A stretch of 64,000 nucleotides of DNA from Parvibaculum sp046297875 (GTDB lineage: Bacteria > Pseudomonadota > Alphaproteobacteria > Parvibaculales > Parvibaculaceae), in contig NZ_JBKBHD010000001.1 of NCBI RefSeq assembly GCF_046297875.1, positions 2,728,001-2,792,000 on the forward strand, read 5' to 3'. Positions 1-7,695 of this stretch are shown here, piece after piece. A program made the translations under genes and the position numbers. Under the pieces are notes generated by a model. The model saw nothing but the letters and a program-made list of their open reading frames with translations, did no database searches and had not been told where the DNA came from. How positions within the stretch are numbered: position 1 is the stretch's first letter; each line of letters starts with the position of its first letter.

Positions 1-1313
1 AAGGGTTCGATCGTGCCACTCACCTTGACCGCAGGCGAACGCTTGGCATCGGTAACGCTTCCTGCGAGGCGAATACCGCCGCCTGCCGTGCCGACGAAGA
101 GTTCACCGATCTCGGCCTTCATGGCGTCGAAATCGAGCCGTGCATTGAGGCGCATCACATCGAGATCGACGGGGCCTGCAAAAAACCCCGGCACTTCGGT
201 ATGCACGCGATCGGCCGTGAGATCGGCCGTGACTGCGGCGATATTCAGCCCCTCGCCCATTTCGTAACCGATGGTGCCCGAAACAGTCGCATCATGCGGG
301 CCCGCCTTGAAGGATAGTTCCTCCACCGTGATGAGCCGCGTTGCGCCATCGACGCGGACAACGCCTTCCGCCTTTTCAAGCGGGATCGTCGTTTCCCAGG
401 GCTCCGGCAGATTGATCTCGCCTGCGCCGGATTGCAGTTGCAGCCGTGCCGATTTCAGATCGCCGTTACGTTCGATTTCGACTTCTCCTTCAGCGTGAAG
501 CGGCGCATCGAAAACAGCGTAGTCGGAGAAGGCAGGCGACAAGCGCGACAACGCCGCCGGTACAACATCGCTCGCCCTGACTTTTATGCGCGCAGCCTCC
601 TCGCCTAAAGGCAGAAAGCCATTCATCTCTAGCCGCGCGGTCGTTTCGGCGAATTGAAAATCGGCTTCGAGCATGCCGGCGATGCCGCCGTCGCCGCGAT
701 AGATTGACATATTCGCCCTGGGTGCCTCGAAGGTGACGCCGTTCACCTCGTCGACGAAAGTCAGTCGCGCATTCCGGATACCGAAACGGGTCAGATAACC
801 GAGCGGCGTCGCGATGTCGCTCTCGTCAAGCAGCGCCTCGATCAGCGGGCCAAGTATCGCCGCCTGCCGGCCATCGGGATCGGGTTCGGCTCCCTCTTCG
901 CCCAGTGCGAGCGTCACGCCGGTTCCGGGCCGTCGCAGGACCGTGGCGCTCACGCCGTAAAGATCGACAGATGTGGGGGCAAGCATACCGCGAAAGAGTG
1001 CCGGAAGGCTCAGGTCGAACGCGAGTTGCGGCACGGTGGCGATTTCATTGCCATCGGCACCTTTCAATTGCACATCGGACAGGCGCAGCGCCAGATCGCG
1101 CTCTTCGGCTGCCCAGATGAGGATTGTGTCGCCGATGACGAGTTCGCCGCCCTGCAGCGCCGGGCGCGCGGCATCCTCGATCATCCGGTTCAGGATCGAG
1201 ATCGAGACAGGCCCCGACGACAGCCGCCAGGCGAGGACGGCGAAAAGCACCGCCACCACCGCAACGGCGACACCCGCGACTTCCAGGGCAATTTTACTGG
1301 TCCGGCGTATCAA
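1..1313 (-). CDS. AsmA/YhdP-like (DUF3971-type) envelope protein, N-terminal part
   Basis: The minus strand is open from a TTG at 1313 through the left edge, so the C-terminus is missing. The N-terminus has basic residues (RRTSK) followed by one hydrophobic segment (VAVAVVAVLFAVLAW), as in an inner-membrane anchor. A long beta-rich region with repeated short hydrophobic strands follows, typical of AsmA/YhdP/TamB-like proteins that are thought to bridge the periplasm and carry phospholipids. An AGGAG lies about 13 bases before the TTG, and no ATG or GTG is available before the upstream stop, so the start is tentative. It is divergent from bcp. Family assignment rests on architecture and resemblance to alphaproteobacterial DUF3971 proteins; the exact subfamily is uncertain. 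Confidence 0.75.
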   Translation of the reverse strand, partial: MIRRTSKIALEVAGVAVAVVAVLFAVLAWRLSSGPVSISILNRMIEDAARPALQGGELVIGDTILIWAAEERDLALRLSDVQLKGADGNEIATVPQLAFDLSLPALFRGMLAPTSVDLYGVSATVLRRPGTGVTLALGEEGAEPDPDGRQAAILGPLIEALLDESDIATPLGYLTRFGIRNARLTFVDEVNGVTFEAPRANMSIYRGDGGIAGMLEADFQFAETTARLEMNGFLPLGEEAARIKVRASDVVPAALSRLSPAFSDYAVFDAPLHAEGEVEIERNGDLKSARLQLQSGAGEINLPEPWETTIPLEKAEGVVRVDGATRLITVEELSFKAGPHDATVSGTIGYEMGEGLNIAAVTADLTADRVHTEVPGFFAGPVDLDVMRLNARLDFDAMKAEIGELFVGTAGGGIRLAGSVTDAKRSPAVKVSGTIEP

Positions 1314-1517
1314 AGAACTACGTTAACTCCTCTCGCTAGCCGCGCCATGAAGACCGGAGAATTGCGGCGAAAGCGAGTCAGGCGACTTTCTATCCCCAGC
1401 CGGGTTCCCTGTCTGCAAATTTGGGGCTAGCCAGCGGCGTGCGGCAAACAATATTAACGGCAGTGGCGCGGTTTTCCGTCAGCCCGCCAGACCCGAGCAG
1501 CAAGGAGCTAGGTATCC

Positions 1518-2108
1518 ATGAGCAAGGCCCCCGCGAAGAAGAGTTCCACCGCCAAGCCGAAGCCGGCGGCAAAAGCCAAAGCGGCAGCAAAAGCGAAGAC
1601 CCCGGCCAAGCCCAATGCGGCAGCAAAGGCCGATGCCGGCTCCCGCCTGCCCGCCGAGGGCAAGAAGGCCCCCGCGTTCTCGCTGCCCGCCGATGACGGC
1701 TCGACGGTTTCCCTGAAGTCGCTCGCGGGAAAGAGGGCCGTTCTCTATTTCTATCCGAAGGACGATACGCCGGGCTGCACCACGGAGGGCATCGCCTTCA
1801 GCGCGCTGAAGAAGAAGTTCGACGCGGCGGGCACCGTCGTTCTCGGCATCTCGAAGGACTCGATCGAGAAGCACTGCAAGTTCCGCGACAAGCACAATCT
1901 GACCGTCCGGCTCCTTTCCGATGAGGATGGCAAGATGCTCGAGGCCTACGGCGTGTGGACGGAAAAGAGCCTTTATGGCCGCAAGTTCATGGGCATCGAA
2001 CGCAGCACCTTCCTGATCGATGAGAAGGGCGTCGTCCGCAAGGTGTGGCCGAAGGTGAAGGTGAACGGGCACGCCGAAGAGGTGCTTGAGGCGGCGAAGG
2101 CGCTTTGA
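1518..2108 (+). CDS. bcp: Thiol peroxidase, Bcp/PrxQ family
   Basis: Peroxiredoxin that reduces hydrogen peroxide and organic hydroperoxides. The peroxidatic cysteine is Cys87 in the motif YPKDDTPGCTTE, and the AhpC/TSA fold runs from about residue 45 to 190. The usual Bcp resolving cysteine five residues later is absent (the sequence reads CTTEGIAF). The only other cysteine visible in the core is Cys120 in KHCKF, near the helix where alpha3-type PrxQ proteins keep theirs. Residues 1-42 are an Ala/Lys/Pro-rich tail that is probably disordered. The start is ATG with AAGGAG about 11 bases upstream. The stop codon overlaps the possible TTG start of the next gene, suggesting translational coupling. 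Confidence 0.93.
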   Translation: MSKAPAKKSSTAKPKPAAKAKAAAKAKTPAKPNAAAKADAGSRLPAEGKKAPAFSLPADDGSTVSLKSLAGKRAVLYFYPKDDTPGCTTEGIAFSALKKKFDAAGTVVLGISKDSIEKHCKFRDKHNLTVRLLSDEDGKMLEAYGVWTEKSLYGRKFMGIERSTFLIDEKGVVRKVWPKVKVNGHAEEVLEAAKAL

Positions 2109-2944
2109 GCGGCATGGGCGCGACATCGCTGGCAGAGGCCGCGCGGGAGGTGCTTCTCTGCGGCGATGCGGATGAAAAGGCGCGTCTGGCGCGCATCGTT
2201 GCGGCGCGCTGGCGGGCGGGCGGGCTTGTGCCCGGTGCGACTGTGGCAATGCCCGACCGTCCGAACCGTCCTGCGCGGCCGGCGCTCCTGCTGCCGCGCG
2301 ACATGCCAAGGCGGACCTTCAAGGGCGAGCGGGGAAGGGTCGCCCTGCTCCATTCGCTTGCCCATATCGAGCTCAATGCCATCGACCTCGCTTTCGACCT
2401 TGCAGGGCGCTTTGCCGGCGAGGATATGCCTCGCGCCTTTTTCGACGACTGGGTGGCGGTCGGTGACGATGAGGCACGTCATTTCGCCATGCTGCAAGCG
2501 AGGCTCGCAGCGCATGGCGCGAGCTATGGCGACCTGCCCGCCCATGACGGGCTCTGGCAGGCGGCGGAAGAAACGCGGAGCGACCTTCTGGCGCGGCTCG
2601 CCGTGGTGCCGATGGTGCTGGAGGCGCGCGGGCTCGACGTGACGCCGGCCATGATCGGACGGCTGACCGGCGCGGGCGATCATGAGAGTGCGCGTGTGCT
2701 TGAAACGATCTATACGGAGGAAAAGGATCACGTCGCAGCGGGAGCGCGCTGGTTTGCCTATCTCTGCAAAAGGCGGGGCGAAGATGCCGAGGCCGCCTTC
2801 CACCGCCTCGTGAAACGGCATTTCCGCGGCGCCCTGAAGCTGCCCTTCAATAAGCCGGCGCGCGACGAAGCCGGGCTGCCTGCCGGTTTCTACGAGCCGC
2901 TGGCCGCTGCTGCGCTCCCGTCCGGGCCGGCGAAAACGTCGTGA
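2105..2944 (+). CDS. DUF455 family ferritin-like protein
   Basis: A 279-residue protein of the DUF455 family, which has a ferritin-like four-helix fold. Candidate metal-binding or helix-core motifs are HIELNAIDLAFD, DDEARHFAML and YTEEKDHVAAGARWF, with Glu and His spaced as in diiron ferritin-like proteins. The biochemical role is unknown; some DUF455 members are annotated as involved in tRNA modification, without proof here. The frame can start at TTG 2105, inside the bcp stop (TTGA overlap), or at ATG 2114. Either way it is coupled to bcp, and the pairing with a peroxidase hints at an oxidative-stress or metal link, which is inference. Confidence 0.85.
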   Translation: MSGMGATSLAEAAREVLLCGDADEKARLARIVAARWRAGGLVPGATVAMPDRPNRPARPALLLPRDMPRRTFKGERGRVALLHSLAHIELNAIDLAFDLAGRFAGEDMPRAFFDDWVAVGDDEARHFAMLQARLAAHGASYGDLPAHDGLWQAAEETRSDLLARLAVVPMVLEARGLDVTPAMIGRLTGAGDHESARVLETIYTEEKDHVAAGARWFAYLCKRRGEDAEAAFHRLVKRHFRGALKLPFNKPARDEAGLPAGFYEPLAAAALPSGPAKTS

Positions 2945-2966
2945 AGCGAAATATGGTGAATGAATA

Positions 2967-2978
2967 TTAACCATTAAC
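2967..2978. promoter_or_regulatory. Possible CtrA-type site (TTAACCATTAAC)
   Basis: An AT-rich stretch upstream of the M23/bactofilin pair contains TTAACCAT, a known alternative recognition sequence of the alphaproteobacterial cell-cycle regulator CtrA, followed by TTAAC. It sits about 90-100 bases before the ATG at 3068, where a promoter is expected. This is a short motif match only. Confidence 0.35.
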
Positions 2979-3067
2979 TTCAAAACTCTACCGGCGTATG
3001 TTGTAAGCCTGTGCCAAATTGGGTGGAATGGGCACACATAAATGGGGGGCTTGGGGCATTGAGGGGC

Positions 3068-4444
3068 ATGCACCAGCGGCGTAGTTGGGCCGACAGATTT
3101 CGCAGTTTCGTGCGGCATATGTATGTGGAGAGGCAGATTTACATCCGCTCCCACGGGCATGTGCAGTTCATTTCGCTTTCACCGCTGACACAGGCGGTTT
3201 TCGCGTTTATCGCTTTCGCCTGCCTGACCTGGGTGGCCTATTCCTCGGTCAATGTCGTCTTCAAGGAGCAGATCATCGCGGCCAAGGATCGCCGCTATGT
3301 GAAGATGCAATCCTCCTATGAAGAGCGCGTGGCGCGGCTCCAGTCCGCCTATGACGAACTCAACGGCCAGCTCATCATTACCGAAGAACGCTTCCTCGCC
3401 ACCACCAAGCAGCTCGAGGAAAAACATGAGCATCTGGCGATGCTTATGAGCCAGCGTCAAAGTGCTGGATCAACGCTCGATACGATGCGCCGGAACTATG
3501 CACAGACGGTCTCCGGCCAGACGGTAGCGAGCGCGAACGGCAATACGGTGCTGATGCGCGTCGATGGGACGGGCGAAGGCGGGGCCGAACTGGTCCACAC
3601 CACGGCAAGGCCGCAGCAGCAGACCGCCAATCTGGAGCGTTTCATTATCGAAGCCCCCCAGGACAGCGCCGTCATAGACATTGGCGAGCTTGCGGGCCGG
3701 GCCGAACGGCCGAACGAGGTCGTGGCCCAAATTGACGCAAGGCTGGCCCAGCTTGACCACGCCCAGCAGGGCCTCATCAACTCTGTCGAGGAACTGACGG
3801 ACCGCAGGCTCCGGGAACTGAAATCCATCGTCTCCATGACCAAAGTGGTCAATCCCGACGACCTTCTGAAGCGCTCGGCGACCCAGTCCGCCCAAGGCGG
3901 CCCCTTCATCGAACTGGCGGGCGGGCTCGATCTGGCAGGCGGCGACGAGAGCGCCTTTGCCAAGCAGCTCTTCCGGGTCAGCCAAAATCTGAGGAAAGTG
4001 GCCGATCTAGAGGAATCCATTGCAAGAATGCCACTTGCCGAGCCCCTCATTCATTACCGCAAGACGAGCAGCTACGGCTCGCGGCGCGACCCGTTCAACG
4101 GGCGCATGGCGTTCCATTCCGGTGAGGACATGGCGGCGCCTCATGGTACAAAGGTATATGCACCGGGAGCCGGAATCGTCACTTTCGCAGGCTGGCGGGG
4201 CGGTTACGGCCGGGTCATCGAAATCGACCACGGAAACGGCTTCAAGACACGCTACGGGCACCTTGGCTCAATGAACGTCAAGGCTGGCCAGAAAATTGCA
4301 TTCCGGGATGTGATAGGCAAAGTCGGGTCCTCTGGACGAAGCAGCGGTCCCCATCTCCACTATGAGGTCTGGTTCGACGGTATCGTTCGTAACCCCTCCA
4401 AGTTCATCGAGGCAGGGCAATATGTTTTCGCGAAACAAGGATAA
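3068..4444 (+). CDS. M23 (LytM) family peptidoglycan endopeptidase, membrane-anchored
   Basis: A 458-residue predicted murein DD-endopeptidase. From ATG 3068 it has a short basic cytoplasmic tail, one membrane segment at about residues 40-64, a coiled-coil-like region at about 70-140, a linker, and a C-terminal LytM domain at about 335-445. The zinc ligands of the M23 family are visible as His350 and Asp354 (HSGED) and His431 in HLHYE, with His429 alongside. The frame is open up to GTG 3011, but the ATG fits the membrane topology better; no strong ribosome site decides it. It overlaps the following bactofilin gene by 23 bases. Bactofilins and M23 peptidases are known partners in cell-shape control, for example BacA and LmdC in Hyphomonas. 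Confidence 0.92.
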   Translation: MHQRRSWADRFRSFVRHMYVERQIYIRSHGHVQFISLSPLTQAVFAFIAFACLTWVAYSSVNVVFKEQIIAAKDRRYVKMQSSYEERVARLQSAYDELNGQLIITEERFLATTKQLEEKHEHLAMLMSQRQSAGSTLDTMRRNYAQTVSGQTVASANGNTVLMRVDGTGEGGAELVHTTARPQQQTANLERFIIEAPQDSAVIDIGELAGRAERPNEVVAQIDARLAQLDHAQQGLINSVEELTDRRLRELKSIVSMTKVVNPDDLLKRSATQSAQGGPFIELAGGLDLAGGDESAFAKQLFRVSQNLRKVADLEESIARMPLAEPLIHYRKTSSYGSRRDPFNGRMAFHSGEDMAAPHGTKVYAPGAGIVTFAGWRGGYGRVIEIDHGNGFKTRYGHLGSMNVKAGQKIAFRDVIGKVGSSGRSSGPHLHYEVWFDGIVRNPSKFIEAGQYVFAKQG

Positions 4445-5015
4445 AGACACAGAGAAGGCGCCGGCTGCCGCCGCGCCCGTTCCCGCGCCTGTGGCCGGCG
4501 CCGGACGGCGCCCCAATGTTCGCACGGCGCCCTCCATCATCTCCGCCGACCTGGTGGTGCATGGCAATCTGACCGCGACCGGCGACATCCAGATCGACGG
4601 CACTGTCGAAGGCGATATTCGCAGCCAGTCGCTGACAATCGGCGAGAAGGCTTCGATCACCGGCGAAATTGTCGCTGAAGATATCGTGATCCGCGGCCGC
4701 GTCGTCGGCACCATTCGCGGCCGCCGCGTGCAGCTTTCCTCGACCTGCCATGTCGAGGGCGACATCCTGCATGAAGCGCTCGCGGTTGAGACCGGCGCCT
4801 TCTTCGAAGGCAATTGCCGCCATTCCGACGATCCGATCAATCAGTCGAGCGCCGCACCGGCGGCTCGCGGCACCGCGCCGCGTCCGCCTGCCTCTTCGGG
4901 CCCGCTGGTTTCGGACGCGCCGCGCCCGGCCGTGCCCCGCCCTGCCCCCGGCAATGACAGCCCGGTGGTCGTGAACGATGGCGGCGTGGTGGTGAAGCGC
5001 CCGGCGGCGCAGTAA
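4422..5015 (+). CDS. Bactofilin (polymer-forming cytoskeletal protein)
   Basis: A 197-residue bactofilin (formerly DUF583). The core, about residues 30-130, is a run of short beta-helix repeats such as GNLTATGDIQIDGTVEGDI and GRVVGTIRGRRVQL; flanking N- and C-terminal tails are Pro/Ala-rich and probably disordered. Bactofilins assemble into filaments on the inner membrane and localise cell-wall enzymes. The start is ATG 4422 with AGGCAGGG just upstream, inside the 3' end of the M23 peptidase gene. That overlap makes co-translation and partnership with the peptidase likely. A terminator follows at 5056. Confidence 0.93.
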   Translation: MFSRNKDKDTEKAPAAAAPVPAPVAGAGRRPNVRTAPSIISADLVVHGNLTATGDIQIDGTVEGDIRSQSLTIGEKASITGEIVAEDIVIRGRVVGTIRGRRVQLSSTCHVEGDILHEALAVETGAFFEGNCRHSDDPINQSSAAPAARGTAPRPPASSGPLVSDAPRPAVPRPAPGNDSPVVVNDGGVVVKRPAAQ

Positions 5016-5055
5016 GCGGCCAGACAAACCTTCGTCAGACAGCACCTGACATGCG

Positions 5056-5085
5056 AAAGGCCGGAGAGCGATCTCCGGCCTTTTC
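5056..5085 (+). terminator. Rho-independent terminator after the bactofilin gene
   Basis: Perfect 12-bp stem AAAGGCCGGAGA / TCTCCGGCCTTT around a GCGA loop, followed by a T-run. It lies between the convergent bactofilin and prfB genes and may serve both. Confidence 0.85.
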
Positions 5086-5112
5086 GTTTGTCCGCTTTCG
5101 GGACACCTGTCC

Positions 5113-6241
5113 CTAATCGATATCCTCGACCGCCTCGGCGCCGCCATGCACGCGGGCGGCAAGGGCTGCGGCCATGAAGGCGTCGAGGTCGCCGTCCAGC
5201 ACCTTGGCGGGATCGGGGCTTTCGATGCCGGTGCGCAGGTCCTTCACCATCTGATAGGGCTGCAGCACATAGGAGCGGATCTGGTGGCCCCAGCCGATAT
5301 CGGTTTTACCGGCTTCCTGCGCGGCGGCGGCTTCCTCGCGCTTCTGCAACTCCTGCTCATAGAGGCGGGCGCGCAGCATGTCCCAGGCGGCGACACGGTT
5401 CTTGTGCTGCGAGCGTTCGTTCTGGCAGGCGACCACGATGCCTGTCGGGATATGGGTGATGCGGACCGCGCTGTCGGTCTTGTTGATGTGCTGGCCGCCC
5501 GCGCCGGACGCGCGATAGGTGTCGACGCGGCAATCGCTCTCGTTGATCTCGATCTCGATGCGATCGTCGACCACTGGATAGACCCAGACGGACGAGAAGC
5601 TCGTATGGCGGCGCGCGGCGCTGTCATAGGGCGAGATGCGGACGAGCCGGTGAACACCCGATTCCGTCTTCAGCCAGCCATAGGCATTGTGGCCCTTCAC
5701 GACGATGGTGGCCGACTTGATGCCCGCCTCTTCGCCGTCATGCCGCTCGATCAACTCCACCTTGTAACCGCGCTTTTCCGCCCAGCGCGTATACATGCGC
5801 AGCAGCATCTGCGCCCAGTCTTGGCTTTCGGTGCCGCCGGCGCCCGCATGGACTTCGACATAGGTGTCGTTCTGGTCGGCTTCGCCGGAAAGCAGCGTCT
5901 CGACCTCGGCTTCCGCCGCCTCGTTGCGCGCGGCACGAAGCGCAGCCTCGGCCTCGCTCACGATGCCCGCATCGCCCTCGGCCTCGCCCATCTCGATCAG
6001 TTCGATATTGTCGTTGAGCGCGGCTTCGAGGCGCCGGTAGCGGCCAATGGATTCCTCAAGGCGCGTGCGCTCGCGCATCAGGCCTTGCGCCTTTTCGGGA
6101 TCGTTCCAGAAGGCGGGATCTTCGGCTTTCGCCGTCAGTTCGTCGAAGCGGCGGAGGGCAGCATCCCAGTCAAAGATGCCTCCTCAGCAGTGCGAGCGAC
6201 TGCTTGATTTCATCGGCGAGCGTCTGCATCTCGGCGCGCAT
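5113..6241 (-). CDS. prfB: Peptide chain release factor 2 (RF2), programmed +1 frameshift
   Basis: RF2 recognises UGA and UAA and triggers peptide release through the GGQ loop, here SGAGGQHINKTDSAVR. Translation starts at ATG 6241 (AGAAGAG just upstream) and runs 23 codons to an in-frame TGA (6172-6170). It then shifts +1 at CTT-TGA-C to enter the long frame, giving 375 residues. The frameshift site has an AGGAGG three bases before CTT, as in E. coli prfB. The codon-reading tripeptide reads SPY (in VRISPYDSAARRHTSF) rather than the SPF of E. coli. It is the last gene of a minus-strand group after PBP1A and a flavoprotein. Confidence 0.96.
6169..6184 (-). promoter_or_regulatory. prfB programmed frameshift site (AGGAGG CAT CTT TGA C)
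   Basis: Read on the minus strand, an internal Shine-Dalgarno AGGAGG (6184-6179) is followed by CAT, the slippery CTT, and the in-frame TGA whose first T is skipped. It matches the known autoregulatory element by which RF2 shortage at UGA promotes the +1 shift. Confidence 0.95.
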
Positions 6242-6384
6242 GGGGAACTCTTCTCGTTTCGTGTGCGGCCGGATTTGGCCCCGTTTCTGGCGCGGAAAAT
6301 AGGGGGATGAGGGGGCGGTGTAAAGGCTCGATGGCCTGGCCCAGAGCGCCCAACGACCTCATTTGCTCTTTCTCTCTATTCGTC

Positions 6385-6508
6385 ATGCCCGGACTTAATC
6401 CGGGCATCCAGGGCGGGGGACGAAACAACGCCGATTGCGAAGATGGATTTTTCGAAGATTGACGCCGCCTTTCGGCGGCTACTGGATTGCCGGGTCAAGC
6501 CCGGCAAT
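6385..6508. repeat. Paired REP/BIME-like inverted repeats (copy A)
   Basis: Two palindromic units lie between the prfB start and the flavoprotein stop. The first (6385-6407) has arms ATGCCCGGA and TCCGGGCAT. The second (6486-6508) has arms ATTGCCGGG and CCCGGCAAT. The flanks GTCATG...CATCCAG and CTGGATTG...CAATGAC make the units inverted copies of each other. A third small hairpin, GCCGCC-TTTC-GGCGGC, lies between. The same design recurs near 25.5 kb and 51.7 kb. Confidence 0.8.
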
Positions 6509-6519
6509 GACAACTTGAA

Positions 6520-7695
6520 TTAGAGCGCCCTCCCCGCCGCGAAGCCCGATGCCCAGGCCCATTGGAAGTTGAAGCCGCCGAGGTGGCCGGTGACGTCCAC
6601 GGCTTCGCCGATGAAGTAGAGGCCGGGGACGTTTCGCGCTTCCATCGTCTGCGAGGAGAGGTCGCGCGTGTCGACGCCGCCGGCGGTGACTTCCGCCGTG
6701 CGGTAGCCTTCGGTGCCCGAGGGTTTCACGCGCCAGCGGTTGACGAGGTTCGCCGCCGCTTCGAGCTTCCTGTCCGAGAGGTCCGCGAGGCGGCCTTCCA
6801 CGCCCGCGCGGCGGGCGACATTCTCGGCGAGGCTTTTCGGGAGGATACGCGCGAGCGCGGTCGCGATTTCCTGTTTCGGCGTTGCCTTGCGCGCCTCTTT
6901 CAACTCCGCCAGCACGTCGCGGCCCGGCGCCATGTCGATGACGATCTCGTCGCCCTCGCGCCAATAGGACGATATCTGCAGGATGGCCGGGCCCGAAAGC
7001 CCGCGATGGGTGAAGAGCAGCGCCTCGGCAAAGCGCGTCTTGCCATGCGAGACCACCGCATCGACCGAGACGCCGGATAGCCCTTCCAGCGCCTCGCGCA
7101 GATCGGGCCCGAAGGTGAAGGGCACGAGCGCGGGGCGCGGCGGCACGAGGCCGAGGCCGAATTGCCGCGCGATGTCATAGGCAAGGCCCGTCGCACCCAT
7201 TTTCGGGATCGACTTGCCGCCCGTCGCGACGACGAGCGCAGGCGCGGCGAAGCGCCCCTTCGATGTTTCGACGGTGAAGCCAGCCTCGCCCTTCGCGACG
7301 CTCCTGATCTCCGTCTCAAGCGAGATGGTGACGCCCGCCTTCGCGCATTCAGCAAGCAGCATGTCGATGATCTGTTGAGAGGAGCCGTCGCAGAAAAGCT
7401 GCCCCAGCGTCTTTTCGTGCCAGGCGATGCCGTGGCGCTCCACCAGCGCGATGAAATCCGCCGGCTTGAAGCCCGCCAGCGCCGAAAGGCAGAAATGCGG
7501 ATTGTCCGACAGGAAGTTCTTTCCGCTTGCGTGGATATTGGTGAAGTTGCAGCGCCCGCCGCCGGAGATGCGGATTTTCTCGGCGGGCTTTTTCGCATGG
7601 TCGATGACGAGCGCACGACGCCCGCGCCTGCCCGCCGTCATGGCGCAGAAGAGCCCTGCCCCGCCCGCACCCAGAATGATCGCGTCGTATGTCAG
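6520..7695 (-). CDS. BaiN/HI0933-like FAD-dependent oxidoreductase, apparent CTG start
   Basis: A flavoprotein of the HI0933/BaiN family (NAD(P)/FAD-dependent oxidoreductase, about 390 residues). The family motif KIRISGGGRCNFTN is present, and the C-terminus has AEVTAGGVDT and YFIGEAVDVTGHLGGFNFQWA. The first ATG in frame (7641) would leave out the FAD-binding glycine motif. Reading back gives DAIILGAGGAGLFCAM, with a CTG at 7695 directly before TYD. That CTG overlaps the PBP1A stop as CTGA, and no ATG, GTG or TTG lies between it and the upstream part of the frame. I therefore place the start at CTG 7695 (391 residues). The substrate is unknown. Confidence 0.85.
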   Translation of the reverse strand: MTYDAIILGAGGAGLFCAMTAGRRGRRALVIDHAKKPAEKIRISGGGRCNFTNIHASGKNFLSDNPHFCLSALAGFKPADFIALVERHGIAWHEKTLGQLFCDGSSQQIIDMLLAECAKAGVTISLETEIRSVAKGEAGFTVETSKGRFAAPALVVATGGKSIPKMGATGLAYDIARQFGLGLVPPRPALVPFTFGPDLREALEGLSGVSVDAVVSHGKTRFAEALLFTHRGLSGPAILQISSYWREGDEIVIDMAPGRDVLAELKEARKATPKQEIATALARILPKSLAENVARRAGVEGRLADLSDRKLEAAANLVNRWRVKPSGTEGYRTAEVTAGGVDTRDLSSQTMEARNVPGLYFIGEAVDVTGHLGGFNFQWAWASGFAAGRAL

